From assembly GCF_005221325.1 (NCBI RefSeq), contig NZ_CP039893.1, forward strand, positions 124,001-188,000: 64,000 bases of DNA, given 5' to 3'. The notes under the pieces were generated by a model that saw only the letters and a list, made by a program, of their open reading frames with translations, ran no database searches and was not told the DNA's origin. This DNA comes from Agrobacterium tumefaciens. Lineage in GTDB: Bacteria > Pseudomonadota > Alphaproteobacteria > Rhizobiales > Rhizobiaceae. Every line of letters starts with the position of its first letter. The stretch's first letter is position 1. Both the position numbers and the translations under genes were made by a program. This document shows positions 18,625-27,232 of this stretch, piece after piece.

Positions 18625-19398
18625 GTGTTTAACTCGACTCAAGACCGTCAGGCAAAAATCGTCGAGCTGTTGCGTAGCGAGCAGTTTCTGCCTATCGGCA
18701 AGCTAACGGAGCACTTTCAGATTTCTGTGGCGACTGCCCGGCGAGATCTCAGCGAACTCCATGAGGCTGGACTTTTGCGCAGGACCCACGGCGGTGCTGT
18801 CAGTGTAACCCAAGTCGCTCAGGACAAGCCCAACGCCGCCCGTGCGGTCTGGAATCAGACTGAGAAAGCGGCCATTGCGGCCGTCGTCGCCGGAATGATT
18901 GTCGATGGCGACACGGTTCTCCTCGATGCCGGTACAACGGCACTGGAGGTCGCGAGGACGCTTGCCGGGCGCCGGAACCTCACCTTCATTTCGAACGGTC
19001 TCGACATCGTTGAGGAACTGACCCGGGGTGAAGGGCAGAGCATCTATTCGGTCGGAGGAGAATATACCGACACGAACCGCTCTTTTCGGGGCCCTCTGGC
19101 CGAACAGTTCATTCGGCAGTTCAATGTTGACAAACTCATTCTCAATGCCGCGTCAATCGATATTGACCGCGGATTGATATGCACCTCGTCGCCAGTGAAT
19201 GCGAGTGTCGCCCGCGCCATGATCGAGGTTTCGAGCCGCGTGATCGTTGTTGCGGACCACTCGAAGTTCACCAAATCGAGCCTCTCGGTAACTGCCAGGA
19301 TCGAGGATATCGGTGTCATTGTCACCGACGCCGGAACCCGAAGCATTATCGAGACAGTACCTGAAAAGCTGCGGAAGAAGTTCGTTATCGCGAATTAG
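18625..19398 (+). CDS. accR: AccR, DeoR-family repressor of agrocinopine genes
   Basis: AccR of pTiC58 represses both agrocinopine catabolism (acc) and the traR operon, and is relieved by agrocinopine (arabinose-2-phosphate is the effector). The 257-residue product starts with GTG at 18625 behind AAGGGAAG. Its DeoR helix-turn-helix (LTEHFQISVATARRDLSELH) is at residues 27-46, followed by the family signature GLLRRTHGGAV. The DeoR sugar-phosphate sensor domain is recognisable by DTVLLDAGTTALEVA and LNAASIDIDRGL. It lies 58 bases before accA in the same direction and faces the traR operon across a 557-base divergent region. Named by family plus exact operon context. Confidence 0.92.
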   Translation: MFNSTQDRQAKIVELLRSEQFLPIGKLTEHFQISVATARRDLSELHEAGLLRRTHGGAVSVTQVAQDKPNAARAVWNQTEKAAIAAVVAGMIVDGDTVLLDAGTTALEVARTLAGRRNLTFISNGLDIVEELTRGEGQSIYSVGGEYTDTNRSFRGPLAEQFIRQFNVDKLILNAASIDIDRGLICTSSPVNASVARAMIEVSSRVIVVADHSKFTKSSLSVTARIEDIGVIVTDAGTRSIIETVPEKLRKKFVIAN

Positions 19399-19456
19399 GT
19401 TCGAAGCTCGCACGAAAATATCAGCCACATTCACACCGATCTGGGAGGACAACTAA

Positions 19457-21022
19457 ATGCTTAAGACCAATCGCAGGCATTTTATGATGGGCACCGCTGC
19501 AATAGCGGTCGCTTCAACTGCAGGCGTCAGGTTCGCCTTCGCGCAGGAACGCCGGGAGCTTCGGCTCGGAGTAAACGGATTGCCGAACTCGCTGGAGCCG
19601 GTGAATGCGATTAGCAATGTCGGTCCCCGCATTGTCAATCAGATCTTCGACACGCTGATTGCGCGTGATTTCTTTGCCAAGGGAGCGCCCGGCAATGCTA
19701 TCGAACTGGTGCCGGCGCTCGCCGAGAGCTGGGAACGGATTGATGACAAATCGGTGCGCTTCAAACTGCGCCAGAGGGTCAAGTTCCACGACGGCGTGGA
19801 GATGACGGCAGACGATGTCGCATACACATTCTCCTCGGAACGGCTATGGGGGCCGGAAGCGATCAAGACAATCCCGCTCGGCAAGTCCTACTCGCTCGCC
19901 TTCGACGAACCCGTCGTCGAGGACAAGTACACGATCGTGCTACGAACTAAGACCCCCAGCTATCTCATAGAAACTTATGCGGCATCCTGGATGAGCCGCA
20001 TCGTTCCGAAGGAATATTATAAGAAACTTGGAGCGGTCGCCTTCGGCAACAAACCGCTCGGAACGGGTCCGTATAAGTTTGTTGAGTTCGTCGCCGGCGA
20101 CCGTGTCGTGCTCGAAGCGAACGATGACTACTGGGGTGCAAAGCCGACAGCCTCGAAGATCACCTATCAGATCGTCCCCGAGCCCGCTACCCGCGTCGCA
20201 GGACTGATCAGCGGCGAATATGATATCATTACCACGCTCACGCCGGACGATATCCAGCTCGTAAACAGCTACCCCGACCTGGAAACACGTGGAACGCTGA
20301 TCGAGAACTTCCACATGTTCACCTTCAACATGAACCAGGACGTTTTCAAGGATAAGAAGCTGCGTCGCGCTCTAGCCCTGGCGGTCGACAGGCCGGTGAT
20401 GGTCGAAGCCCTTTGGAAGAAGCTGGCCGATATTCCCGCCGGCTTTAACTTCCCGAACTATGGCGAAACCTTCGATCGAAATCGGCGCGCCATGGAATAC
20501 AACGTCGAGGAAGCCAAGCGCCTGGTGAAGGAAAGCGGTTACGACGGTACGCCAATCACCTACCACACGATGGGCAACTACTACGCCAACGCCATGCCCG
20601 CGTTGATGATGATGATCGAAATGTGGAAGCAGATCGGCGTCAATGTGGTCATGAAAACCTACGCCCCAGGCAGCTTTCCTCCCGACAACCAGACCTGGAT
20701 GAGAAATTGGTCAAACGGGCAGTGGATGACGGATGCATACGCCACAATCGTTCCCGAGTTCGGACCCAGCGGTCAGGTTCAAAAACGTTGGGGTTGGAAG
20801 GCACCGGCCGAGTTCAATGAGCTATGCGAGAAGGTGACTATCCTGCCAAACGGTAAGGAACGCTTCGACGCCTACAATCGTATGCGGGACATCTTCGAAG
20901 AAGAGGCGCCAGCCGTCATTCTCTACCAGCCCTACGACGTCTACGCCGCGCGCAAGGATGTCCACTGGAAGCCCGTGAGCTTCGAAATGATGGAGTTCCG
21001 CAACAATCTCAGCTTCGGCTGA
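19457..21022 (+). CDS. accA: AccA, periplasmic agrocinopine-binding protein
   Basis: This is the solute-binding component (SBP_bac_5 family) of the agrocinopine ABC importer. It binds agrocinopines A and B in the periplasm; in pTiC58 the same protein admits the antibiotic agrocin 84. The 521-residue protein starts with a twin-arginine-like signal, NRRHFMMGTAAIAVAS, with probable cleavage after FAFAQ near residue 30. Family markers follow: LVPALAESWERIDDKSVRFK and VKFHDGVEMTADDVAYTF. The C-terminal part is full length. The start ATG at 19457 has a GGAGG site at 19443-19447. It opens the seven-gene accABCDEFG run. Confidence 0.93.
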   Translation: MLKTNRRHFMMGTAAIAVASTAGVRFAFAQERRELRLGVNGLPNSLEPVNAISNVGPRIVNQIFDTLIARDFFAKGAPGNAIELVPALAESWERIDDKSVRFKLRQRVKFHDGVEMTADDVAYTFSSERLWGPEAIKTIPLGKSYSLAFDEPVVEDKYTIVLRTKTPSYLIETYAASWMSRIVPKEYYKKLGAVAFGNKPLGTGPYKFVEFVAGDRVVLEANDDYWGAKPTASKITYQIVPEPATRVAGLISGEYDIITTLTPDDIQLVNSYPDLETRGTLIENFHMFTFNMNQDVFKDKKLRRALALAVDRPVMVEALWKKLADIPAGFNFPNYGETFDRNRRAMEYNVEEAKRLVKESGYDGTPITYHTMGNYYANAMPALMMMIEMWKQIGVNVVMKTYAPGSFPPDNQTWMRNWSNGQWMTDAYATIVPEFGPSGQVQKRWGWKAPAEFNELCEKVTILPNGKERFDAYNRMRDIFEEEAPAVILYQPYDVYAARKDVHWKPVSFEMMEFRNNLSFG

Positions 21023-21080
21023 ACGCGCTAGCGGGTTGGCGCGCGTTGCAGACGCGCGCCGCCTTCGGGAGGAGTTTGAG

Positions 21081-22019
21081 TTGTCAAGTCTACTAACAGT
21101 TCGCGATCTGGTCGTTCAGGTACCGGCGCGAGACATCACCATCATAAACCGTGTCAGTTTCTCGCTGGATGCGGGTCAGACGCTCGGACTCGTCGGCGAA
21201 TCCGGCTGCGGGAAGAGCATGACCTGCTATGCCATAGCAAAGGCGTTACCACGGGGGATTGTTCAAACGAGTGGTTCCATCAATTTGGACGTCGATCAGC
21301 GAGCTGATGGTAAGCCGACTATCGCGATGATCTACCAAGATCCGACGAGTAGCCTCAATCCAGTGCATTCGATTGGCTACTATCTGGAATCCAGTCTCTA
21401 TCGTCATCAAGGACTGAAGGGTAACGATGCGCGGCTGGAAGCCATGCGCCTTCTAGAGCGTGTCGGAATTGACCGCGCCAAAAGCCGCCTGCGGTCCTAC
21501 CCGCACGAGTTCTCGGGCGGCATGAACCAGCGCGTAATGATCGCGCACGCACTCGCCGCCAAGCCAAAACTCATGATCGCCGATGAACCCACGACGGCAC
21601 TCGACGTGACGACGCAGGCCCAGATACTCCATCTTCTGGAAGAGCTCAGATCAGAGACGGGCATGGCGCTTCTGATCGTGTCACACGATCTGGGCGTGAT
21701 TGCTCGCCTGGCCGATCGTGCAGCGGTAATGTATTGCGGCAAGATCGTCGAGACAGCCCCGGTCGTTGAGTTGCTGGAGCGTGCCGCGCATCCTTATGCT
21801 CGCGCCCTGATCGGCTGCATGCCGACAATCGACCCGGACGATCTCGAACCGCCAATACCGATTCCAGGGTCCGTACCCCTTCTCGATAACCTTCCTGCCG
21901 GATGCTACTACCATCCGCGGTGTCCTCGCGCGAACGAGCAATGCATCGCCAGCTTTCCCGGTTCTATCAATGTCGGCCCGCTCCATGATGCCGCCTGTTA
22001 TCATCCGGTGAGCCCATGA
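21081..22019 (+). CDS. accB: AccB, ABC transporter ATPase (DppD type)
   Basis: One of two ATPases that power agrocinopine uptake at the inner membrane. Motifs: Walker [11 protein letters not shown]-loop MIYQDPTSSLNPV, signature FSGGMNQRV, Walker [13 protein letters not shown] and switch His in IVSHDLG. The C-terminal oligopeptide-permease zone with CYYHPRCPRANEQC is typical of DppD/OppD and may bind a metal or Fe-S cluster. The frame opens at 21036, but TTG 21081 follows GGAGG by eight bases and gives the family start LSSLLTVRDL, so I chose it (312 residues). It ends with an ATGA overlap into accC. Confidence 0.91.
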   Translation: MSSLLTVRDLVVQVPARDITIINRVSFSLDAGQTLGLVGESGCGKSMTCYAIAKALPRGIVQTSGSINLDVDQRADGKPTIAMIYQDPTSSLNPVHSIGYYLESSLYRHQGLKGNDARLEAMRLLERVGIDRAKSRLRSYPHEFSGGMNQRVMIAHALAAKPKLMIADEPTTALDVTTQAQILHLLEELRSETGMALLIVSHDLGVIARLADRAAVMYCGKIVETAPVVELLERAAHPYARALIGCMPTIDPDDLEPPIPIPGSVPLLDNLPAGCYYHPRCPRANEQCIASFPGSINVGPLHDAACYHPVSP

Positions 22020-23035
22020 GTACGCCTCTTCTTCAAGCCCGAGACGTCACCAAGGTATTCCGATTGAAATCCGGACTGTTCACGAAACGGTCCGTGCACG
22101 TTGCGGTGAACTCCATCAATCTTGAACTCGCTCGACGCGAACGCATAGGTGTGGTGGGAGAATCCGGCAGCGGGAAATCGACACTCGGTCGACTTCTCCT
22201 TGGACTGGCTTCCGCAACCGAGGGCGAAGTCTTGTTCGACGGGATTGCGCACAAGGATCGCACATCGCGAGACTGGTCGGCGTTTCGCAAGGAAACATCC
22301 CTGGTACAGCAAAACCCGCTTTCCGCCCTTAATCCGCAAATGACAATCGGCGAGCAGGTGGCTGAAGCCGTATGGGTGCACCGCGTCGCAGACCGCACAG
22401 GAGCGCGGGATCGGGCTGCGGCCATGCTCGACCGTGTCGGTCTCTCAAGTGCAATGATGAACCGCTATCCGCACCAGATGTCGGGTGGCCAACGGCAGCG
22501 CGTCGTTATCGCACGCGCACTTATCCTCGATCCAAAGCTGGTCGTGTTCGATGAGGCGGTATCGGCTCTCGACGTCTCGGTACAAGCTCAGGTCGTTGCG
22601 CTCCTGCGGTCTCTCTGGACGGAGCTGGATCTCGCTTATGTCTTCATCACGCACGATCTGCGCATCGTTCGTCATCTCGTCGATCGCATCGCCGTCATGT
22701 ATCTCGGCCGTGTCGTGGAAACCGGTGATATAAAATCTGTCTATGAGTGGCCGCGACATCCCTATACGCGAGCGCTGCTTGCCTCTGTCCCGACGATGGA
22801 CCCGACTGTCCGAAATATAGAACCGCCCATCAAGGGGGAACTTGACGTCGGGAAGGTTATGAATGGCTGTGCCTTTCGGTCTCGCTGCCCGTTCGCGATC
22901 GATAGATGCGTGACCGAAACCCCAGCGCTGCGGCCAATCGCGGGACAAATGGCAGCGTGTCACAGGGGGGAGGAATTCGCCCGATCGATAGATTCACCGG
23001 TCGGTCTGGCGCAGCACGCGGAGGTGGCGCAATGA
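22016..23035 (+). CDS. accC: AccC, ABC transporter ATPase (DppF type)
   Basis: The second ATPase of the agrocinopine importer, 339 residues. Motifs: Walker [18 protein letters not shown]-loop LVQQNPLSALNPQ, signature MSGGQRQRV, Walker [13 protein letters not shown] and switch His ITHDLR. The oligopeptide C-terminal Cys cluster reads CAFRSRCPFAIDRC. DppD and DppF paralogues work as a heterodimer. It starts inside the accB stop (ATGA at 22016-22019) and ends overlapping accD, so translation is coupled through the operon. Confidence 0.92.
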   Translation: MSTPLLQARDVTKVFRLKSGLFTKRSVHVAVNSINLELARRERIGVVGESGSGKSTLGRLLLGLASATEGEVLFDGIAHKDRTSRDWSAFRKETSLVQQNPLSALNPQMTIGEQVAEAVWVHRVADRTGARDRAAAMLDRVGLSSAMMNRYPHQMSGGQRQRVVIARALILDPKLVVFDEAVSALDVSVQAQVVALLRSLWTELDLAYVFITHDLRIVRHLVDRIAVMYLGRVVETGDIKSVYEWPRHPYTRALLASVPTMDPTVRNIEPPIKGELDVGKVMNGCAFRSRCPFAIDRCVTETPALRPIAGQMAACHRGEEFARSIDSPVGLAQHAEVAQ

Positions 23036-23961
23036 TGAACTTCATACTTGGGCGCCTGGTCCGGGCAATGGCTGTGCTCATCCTGACCGTGACGTTCGTC
23101 TTTATTATTCTCAGGTTGGGCGGCGATCCAGCCCGTTCGATGTTGGGCGAGAACGCGACACCAGAAGCGTTAACGGCATTCCGGACGGCATGGGGCTTGG
23201 ACAGGTCGATCCCCGAGCAGTTCCTGATCTATGTCGCCCATGCGCTCAGGGGTGATTTTGGGGTGTCGGCGGCAGATGGTCGCGAAGTATTCGCCGTCAT
23301 TGCGGAGCGCGTCCCGAAAACGCTGACGCTGACGATATCAGCATTCATATTGAGTCTGCTTGTCGGTATTCCGGCAGGAATCGTCGCGGCGATGCGTCGT
23401 GATAGTGCAGCCGACACGTCTGTTATGGCAGGGGCCGTCCTCGGATACAGTGTGCCCAACTTCCTCCTCGGACTCACGCTCATTTTTGTGTTCGCTGTCT
23501 GGCTACGTGTGCTGCCGAGCTCCGGCAGTTCCACCTGGCAACACGCAATCCTGCCCGTGGCAACATTTGGCCTCGTAAATGCCGCCGCGATCGCACGCTT
23601 CGCGCGCTCCGCGCTCATCGAAGTTTTGGAACAGCCGTATATCGCCGCGGCTCGTGCGGATGGCATCCCAAAGTGGGAGGTGGTTATTCGCCACGCACTA
23701 CCCAACGCCGCAATCCCGATGGTGACCATGTTGGGTTTTGTGGCGGCCGGTTTGCTGGGCGGGTCGGCGATTGTGGAGACCGTGTTTGCCTGGCCAGGAC
23801 TGGGCAGCGGGTTTGTGCGGGCCATAACCTTAAGCGACCTCAATGTGGTTCAGGCGATGATCCTTCTCTTCACGGCCTTCATGGTCACGGTCAATCTGAT
23901 CGTTGATGTTCTCTACGCCGTGCTGAACCCTAAAATCAGGCTTCAAAAAAATGACCACTAA
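23032..23961 (+). CDS. accD: AccD, ABC transporter permease (DppB type)
   Basis: An inner-membrane channel subunit of the agrocinopine importer, 309 residues. The frame is open from 22906, but ATG 23032 overlaps the accC stop, follows GAGG and gives the family N-terminus MMNFILGRLVRAMAVLIL. About six membrane helices are visible. The EAA-loop sequence that contacts the ATPase is YIAAARADGIPKWEVVIRHA. DppB-type features such as GGDPARSMLGENATPEAL, between the first two helices, are present. It overlaps accE by 11 bases. Confidence 0.91.
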   Translation: MMNFILGRLVRAMAVLILTVTFVFIILRLGGDPARSMLGENATPEALTAFRTAWGLDRSIPEQFLIYVAHALRGDFGVSAADGREVFAVIAERVPKTLTLTISAFILSLLVGIPAGIVAAMRRDSAADTSVMAGAVLGYSVPNFLLGLTLIFVFAVWLRVLPSSGSSTWQHAILPVATFGLVNAAAIARFARSALIEVLEQPYIAAARADGIPKWEVVIRHALPNAAIPMVTMLGFVAAGLLGGSAIVETVFAWPGLGSGFVRAITLSDLNVVQAMILLFTAFMVTVNLIVDVLYAVLNPKIRLQKNDH

Positions 23962-24811
23962 CACGCTCGCTTCGCCGAAAAGGCAATTTCTGAAATCTGC
24001 CAGCCGGATTCCGGTCAGTATCTGGCTGTGCCTGATCTGGATAGCTGTCGTCTTCTTGGTGGGTGTGACGGCACAGTGGATCAGCCCTTTTGATTATCTT
24101 CAGCAGTCACCTCTTGCCCGCTTTGCGCCGCCCGGTGCGCCGGGACATCTGCTGGGGACCGATTATCTTGGTCGCGATGTCCTCAGCAATATCTTGGTTG
24201 CAACCCAGACGTCTTTGATGATTGCACTTCTCGGCTCTTTGATCTGCGCGTTTATTGGTACAAGCCTCGGATTCGTGACTGCCCACTTCGGCGGCTGGGT
24301 CGACAACGCGATCATGGGATTTGCGGATGCGAAAGCGTCGGTGCCCTTCATCATTTTCGCCCTCGGCGTGCTGGCCTTTCTCGGGTCTAGTCCGCTCATA
24401 CTTCTGATGCTCGTGGGCGTCGCGTCATTTGAGCGCTATGCACGCCTCACGCGTGGCCTTGTTCTGAGCGCCAACCAGGAGGGATATGCTGAAGCTGCCC
24501 GGATTGTCGGCGTTCCATCCCTGCGAATTTATCTGCGACATGTTCTCCCAAACATTGCGGGACCACTTATCGTTCAGATCACTTTGAACTTCCCCGAAAT
24601 CATCATCTTGGAAAGCGGGCTGAGCTTTCTAGGGCTTGGAATTCAACCTCCAGAGACAAGCCTCGGGCTTATGGTTGCTGACGGGAGAAGCTACATCGCA
24701 ATTGCATGGTGGCTCATCGCCTTGCCCGGCGTCGTTATTGTGCTCACCACCTTGTCCATAAGCCTGCTCGGCGACTATTTGCGCGATCGTTTCGACGCGC
24801 GGCTGCGTTAA
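23951..24811 (+). CDS. accE: AccE, ABC transporter permease (DppC type)
   Basis: The second permease subunit, 286 residues, partner of AccD. It begins with a cytoplasmic segment and a first helix (IWLCLIWIAVVFLVGVTAQW). The DppC hallmark APGHLLGTDYLGRDVLSNIL follows, then four or five more helices. The ATPase-contact loop is GYAEAARIVGVPSLRIYLRH. It starts 11 bases before the accD stop and its TAA is directly followed by the accF region. Confidence 0.91.
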   Translation: MTTNTLASPKRQFLKSASRIPVSIWLCLIWIAVVFLVGVTAQWISPFDYLQQSPLARFAPPGAPGHLLGTDYLGRDVLSNILVATQTSLMIALLGSLICAFIGTSLGFVTAHFGGWVDNAIMGFADAKASVPFIIFALGVLAFLGSSPLILLMLVGVASFERYARLTRGLVLSANQEGYAEAARIVGVPSLRIYLRHVLPNIAGPLIVQITLNFPEIIILESGLSFLGLGIQPPETSLGLMVADGRSYIAIAWWLIALPGVVIVLTTLSISLLGDYLRDRFDARLR

Positions 24812-24826
24812 ATGAAAGGAACTAAA

Positions 24827-25627
24827 ATGAATCCACTCAGAATGACACCTGAGACGATACGTCTTGGCGGTCACAGAGGCCATAGTGCCGGTGCTCCCGA
24901 AAACACCCTCGCAGCGTTCAGGAAGGCATTCGAATTCGGTGGCCAACACGTCACTTGTGAAACCGATCTAGGAATTACCCGCGACGGCGAACTTGTCCTG
25001 ATTCACGACGAGACGGTCGACCGCACCACCAACGGCCACGGTCTGGTGCAGAACATGACGTATTCCGAACTGTGCAAGCTCGACGCCGGCAGCTGGTTTG
25101 GCGAGCAATTCAGCGGTGAACGTGTGCCGTTGCTGAAGGAGGCGCTGCAGCTCGCCCGTGAACTCGGTATCATCTACCAGCTGGAGCTCAAGATCTACGA
25201 CGCGAACGATGTGTTCTTCCCGAAGCTGAGGGCACTGATCGACGAGCTGGGCTGTGCAGACCTTCTGCAGTTTTCCTCTTTCGACTACGTGCAACTGAAG
25301 GCTGTTAAGCAGGCAATCCCAGACGTGCCGACCGTCGGTCTCATGCATTCGCGTCTGATCGACCCTGCAGCTCTTGCGCGCCAGGCCAATCTCGACGCCA
25401 TGAACATCGAAATCTACCACTTCGCCAGTGGAGAGGCTCGCCAGCTTCACGAAGAGGGCTTCGCCGCATTCTGCTACCTACCGGCGGACTACCACGAGAA
25501 ACTGCTGAAATATGGCGTCGATATTGAAGCTCAGGTCGTTCAATGGGTTCGTGGAGGTCAGTTGGATCAGCTCCTGGGCGATGACGTCGCGCAAGTGGCA
25601 AAGATCAGGGACAGAGCCCATGGTTGA
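24827..25627 (+). CDS. accF: AccF, agrocinopine phosphodiesterase (GDPD family)
   Basis: AccF cuts the phosphodiester of agrocinopine to give sucrose (from A) or fructose (from B) and arabinose-2-phosphate. The glycerophosphodiester-phosphodiesterase fold is clear: GGHRGHSAGAPENTLAAF supplies one catalytic His and the Glu of the metal site, CETDLGITRDGELVLIHDE supplies the Glu/Asp and second His, and ELKIYD lies on a later strand. Length, about 266 residues, is normal for a one-domain GDPD. I took ATG 24827, which has AAAGGAA ahead, over ATG 24812. Its substrate synthase, Acs, is itself a GDPD-fold protein in T-DNA 1. Confidence 0.92.
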   Translation: MNPLRMTPETIRLGGHRGHSAGAPENTLAAFRKAFEFGGQHVTCETDLGITRDGELVLIHDETVDRTTNGHGLVQNMTYSELCKLDAGSWFGEQFSGERVPLLKEALQLARELGIIYQLELKIYDANDVFFPKLRALIDELGCADLLQFSSFDYVQLKAVKQAIPDVPTVGLMHSRLIDPAALARQANLDAMNIEIYHFASGEARQLHEEGFAAFCYLPADYHEKLLKYGVDIEAQVVQWVRGGQLDQLLGDDVAQVAKIRDRAHG

Positions 25628-26438
25628 GATGGCTCCTACGACTCTTTCCGCGCGTCCGTTTGAGGCGATTGTTGAAGACATCGCTAGGGAAGCTGGCAAA
25701 CTGGCCTTGAGCCATTTTGAATCCCTGGCAGACCTTCCCGTCGAAAAGAAGGGCCATCTGGACCTCGTGACCCAGGCGGACAAGCAGGTTGAGGAATTCC
25801 TGATTGCCAGACTGCAAGGAGCCTTCCCGGATGACGGGATTTTTGGTGAGGAAGGCGGCGAAATCACAGGAACGTCGGGCCGCATCTGGGTTATTGATCC
25901 AATCGACGGAACGTTCAACTTCGTGCGTGGGGGGCAAAACTGGGCGGTTTCGATCGGTCTTTACGAGAATCGGCGGCCCGCGTTCGGTGCCATTTTCGCT
26001 CCAGTCCGGGACCTGATGCTTGTTGGAGGCAAATCGGTCGAACCGCTCCTTAATGGTAAACCGATCAAGCCGCTGCCGGCCCTCGACATGTCGCGAGCAT
26101 CAACCGGATTTAGCTTCCATCCTTCGGTACCAACAGCCGACCGGCTGGAAGTAATCCGCTTTATTTCGGACGAGCTGCAGATCAGCTTCCGGTTCTGCGG
26201 ATCCGCCACCCTCTCGCTCATCGAGGTTATGATGGGGGAGACGGATGGCTACGTGTCAGTGGGAGATTCAACGTGGGACGTCATGGCGGCTCTGCCTATC
26301 CTGGCAGGTCTTGGTGCTTCTCACACAATTGACTGGGATCGGATCGAACTGTCTCAAAAGCTCCGCTTCGTATGTGGCAGCAAAGAATTCCTGACCAGAG
26401 CCAGACCATTGCTGCAGAACCTTTCAGCCGCCGCTTAA
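25620..26438 (+). CDS. accG: AccG, arabinose-phosphate phosphatase (inositol monophosphatase family)
   Basis: AccG removes phosphate from the arabinose-2-phosphate made by AccF. It has the metal-dependent phosphatase motifs: GEEGGE (metal-binding Glu), WVIDPIDGTFNFVRGG (the D-P-I-D-G-T signature) and STWDVMAALPIL (W-D-x-x-A). At 272 residues it is full length. The start ATG 25620 overlaps the accF stop; ATG 25629 is also possible. It is the last gene of the operon. Loss of the phosphate group also removes the AccR effector, so AccG may set how long induction lasts; that is inference. Confidence 0.9.
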   Translation: MVEMAPTTLSARPFEAIVEDIAREAGKLALSHFESLADLPVEKKGHLDLVTQADKQVEEFLIARLQGAFPDDGIFGEEGGEITGTSGRIWVIDPIDGTFNFVRGGQNWAVSIGLYENRRPAFGAIFAPVRDLMLVGGKSVEPLLNGKPIKPLPALDMSRASTGFSFHPSVPTADRLEVIRFISDELQISFRFCGSATLSLIEVMMGETDGYVSVGDSTWDVMAALPILAGLGASHTIDWDRIELSQKLRFVCGSKEFLTRARPLLQNLSAAA

Positions 26439-26670
26439 CCGCATAGTGGGCTGAACGACCAATGCACAAATCTGCGCGCTTTTCAGCCACTACAATAAAC
26501 CCAAAGGCGACGCGGACTTTCGCGGCGCCGCATCAACCCGTATCCGACGTCGTGGTTCTTTCGCGCCGTGTGTTTTTGGAACACCAATTTGCAAGCCTTT
26601 GATCTACCGCCCGGCCCAATACTTTACCTAAAGGGTTTCCGTGACACCCGTGTGAAAGCCAAGGGGTCTG

Positions 26671-27180
26671 ATGTCGAGTAAAGCTCCTAAGCCCGGACCT
26701 TTCGCACCCCTCCCGTTCGTTACGGATCTCGCGAAGGATGAGGTTAAAACCCAATGCGCTGCGATCTGCTACAGGCGGATTTGCAAAGGTAGCGACGAGA
26801 TCGAAGTCCTCTTGATCACGAGCCGCGACAGCGGGCGTTGGGTAATCCCTAAGGGTTGGCCGATGCGAAAAAAGAAACTGCATCAGGTTGCCCGGCAAGA
26901 AGCCTGGGAAGAAGCTGGCGTGCGTGGCCATATACAGAAGACGCCGTTCGGGCACTTCAGCTACCTGAAGAAGGTTTCGAAAGATGAAATCTTCCCGTGC
27001 CTGGTTCAAGTCCATCTCCTGTCTGTATCCGAACTTGAGGAAGGCTTTCCCGAGAAAGGCCAGCGTCAACTCAAGTGGTTCTCACCGGCCGAGGCAGCGC
27101 TAGCTGTAGATGAGACTGGGTTACGACGACTTTTCAACAACCTGCAATACCACACCGAACCTGAACCAACGTCGTCCTGA
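26671..27180 (+). CDS. Nudix hydrolase
   Basis: A 169-residue Nudix-fold hydrolase that should cleave a nucleoside diphosphate linked to another group. The Nudix helix region reads GWPMRKKKLHQVARQEAWEE followed by AGV, the A-W-E-E-A-G variant common in rhizobia (diadenosine or diphosphoinositol polyphosphate hydrolases). The usual R-E before the U-x-E-E-x-G part is Q-E, which may alter activity. It starts at ATG 26671 behind AAGGGG, 232 bases after accG, so it could be a separate unit. It is not a known member of the acc operon. Confidence 0.82.
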   Translation: MSSKAPKPGPFAPLPFVTDLAKDEVKTQCAAICYRRICKGSDEIEVLLITSRDSGRWVIPKGWPMRKKKLHQVARQEAWEEAGVRGHIQKTPFGHFSYLKKVSKDEIFPCLVQVHLLSVSELEEGFPEKGQRQLKWFSPAEAALAVDETGLRRLFNNLQYHTEPEPTSS

Positions 27181-27232
27181 GCAACGTTGGGTTGGGAACG
27201 GCTGCCGTGCGTGACGAACTAAAGAGGGCAAT

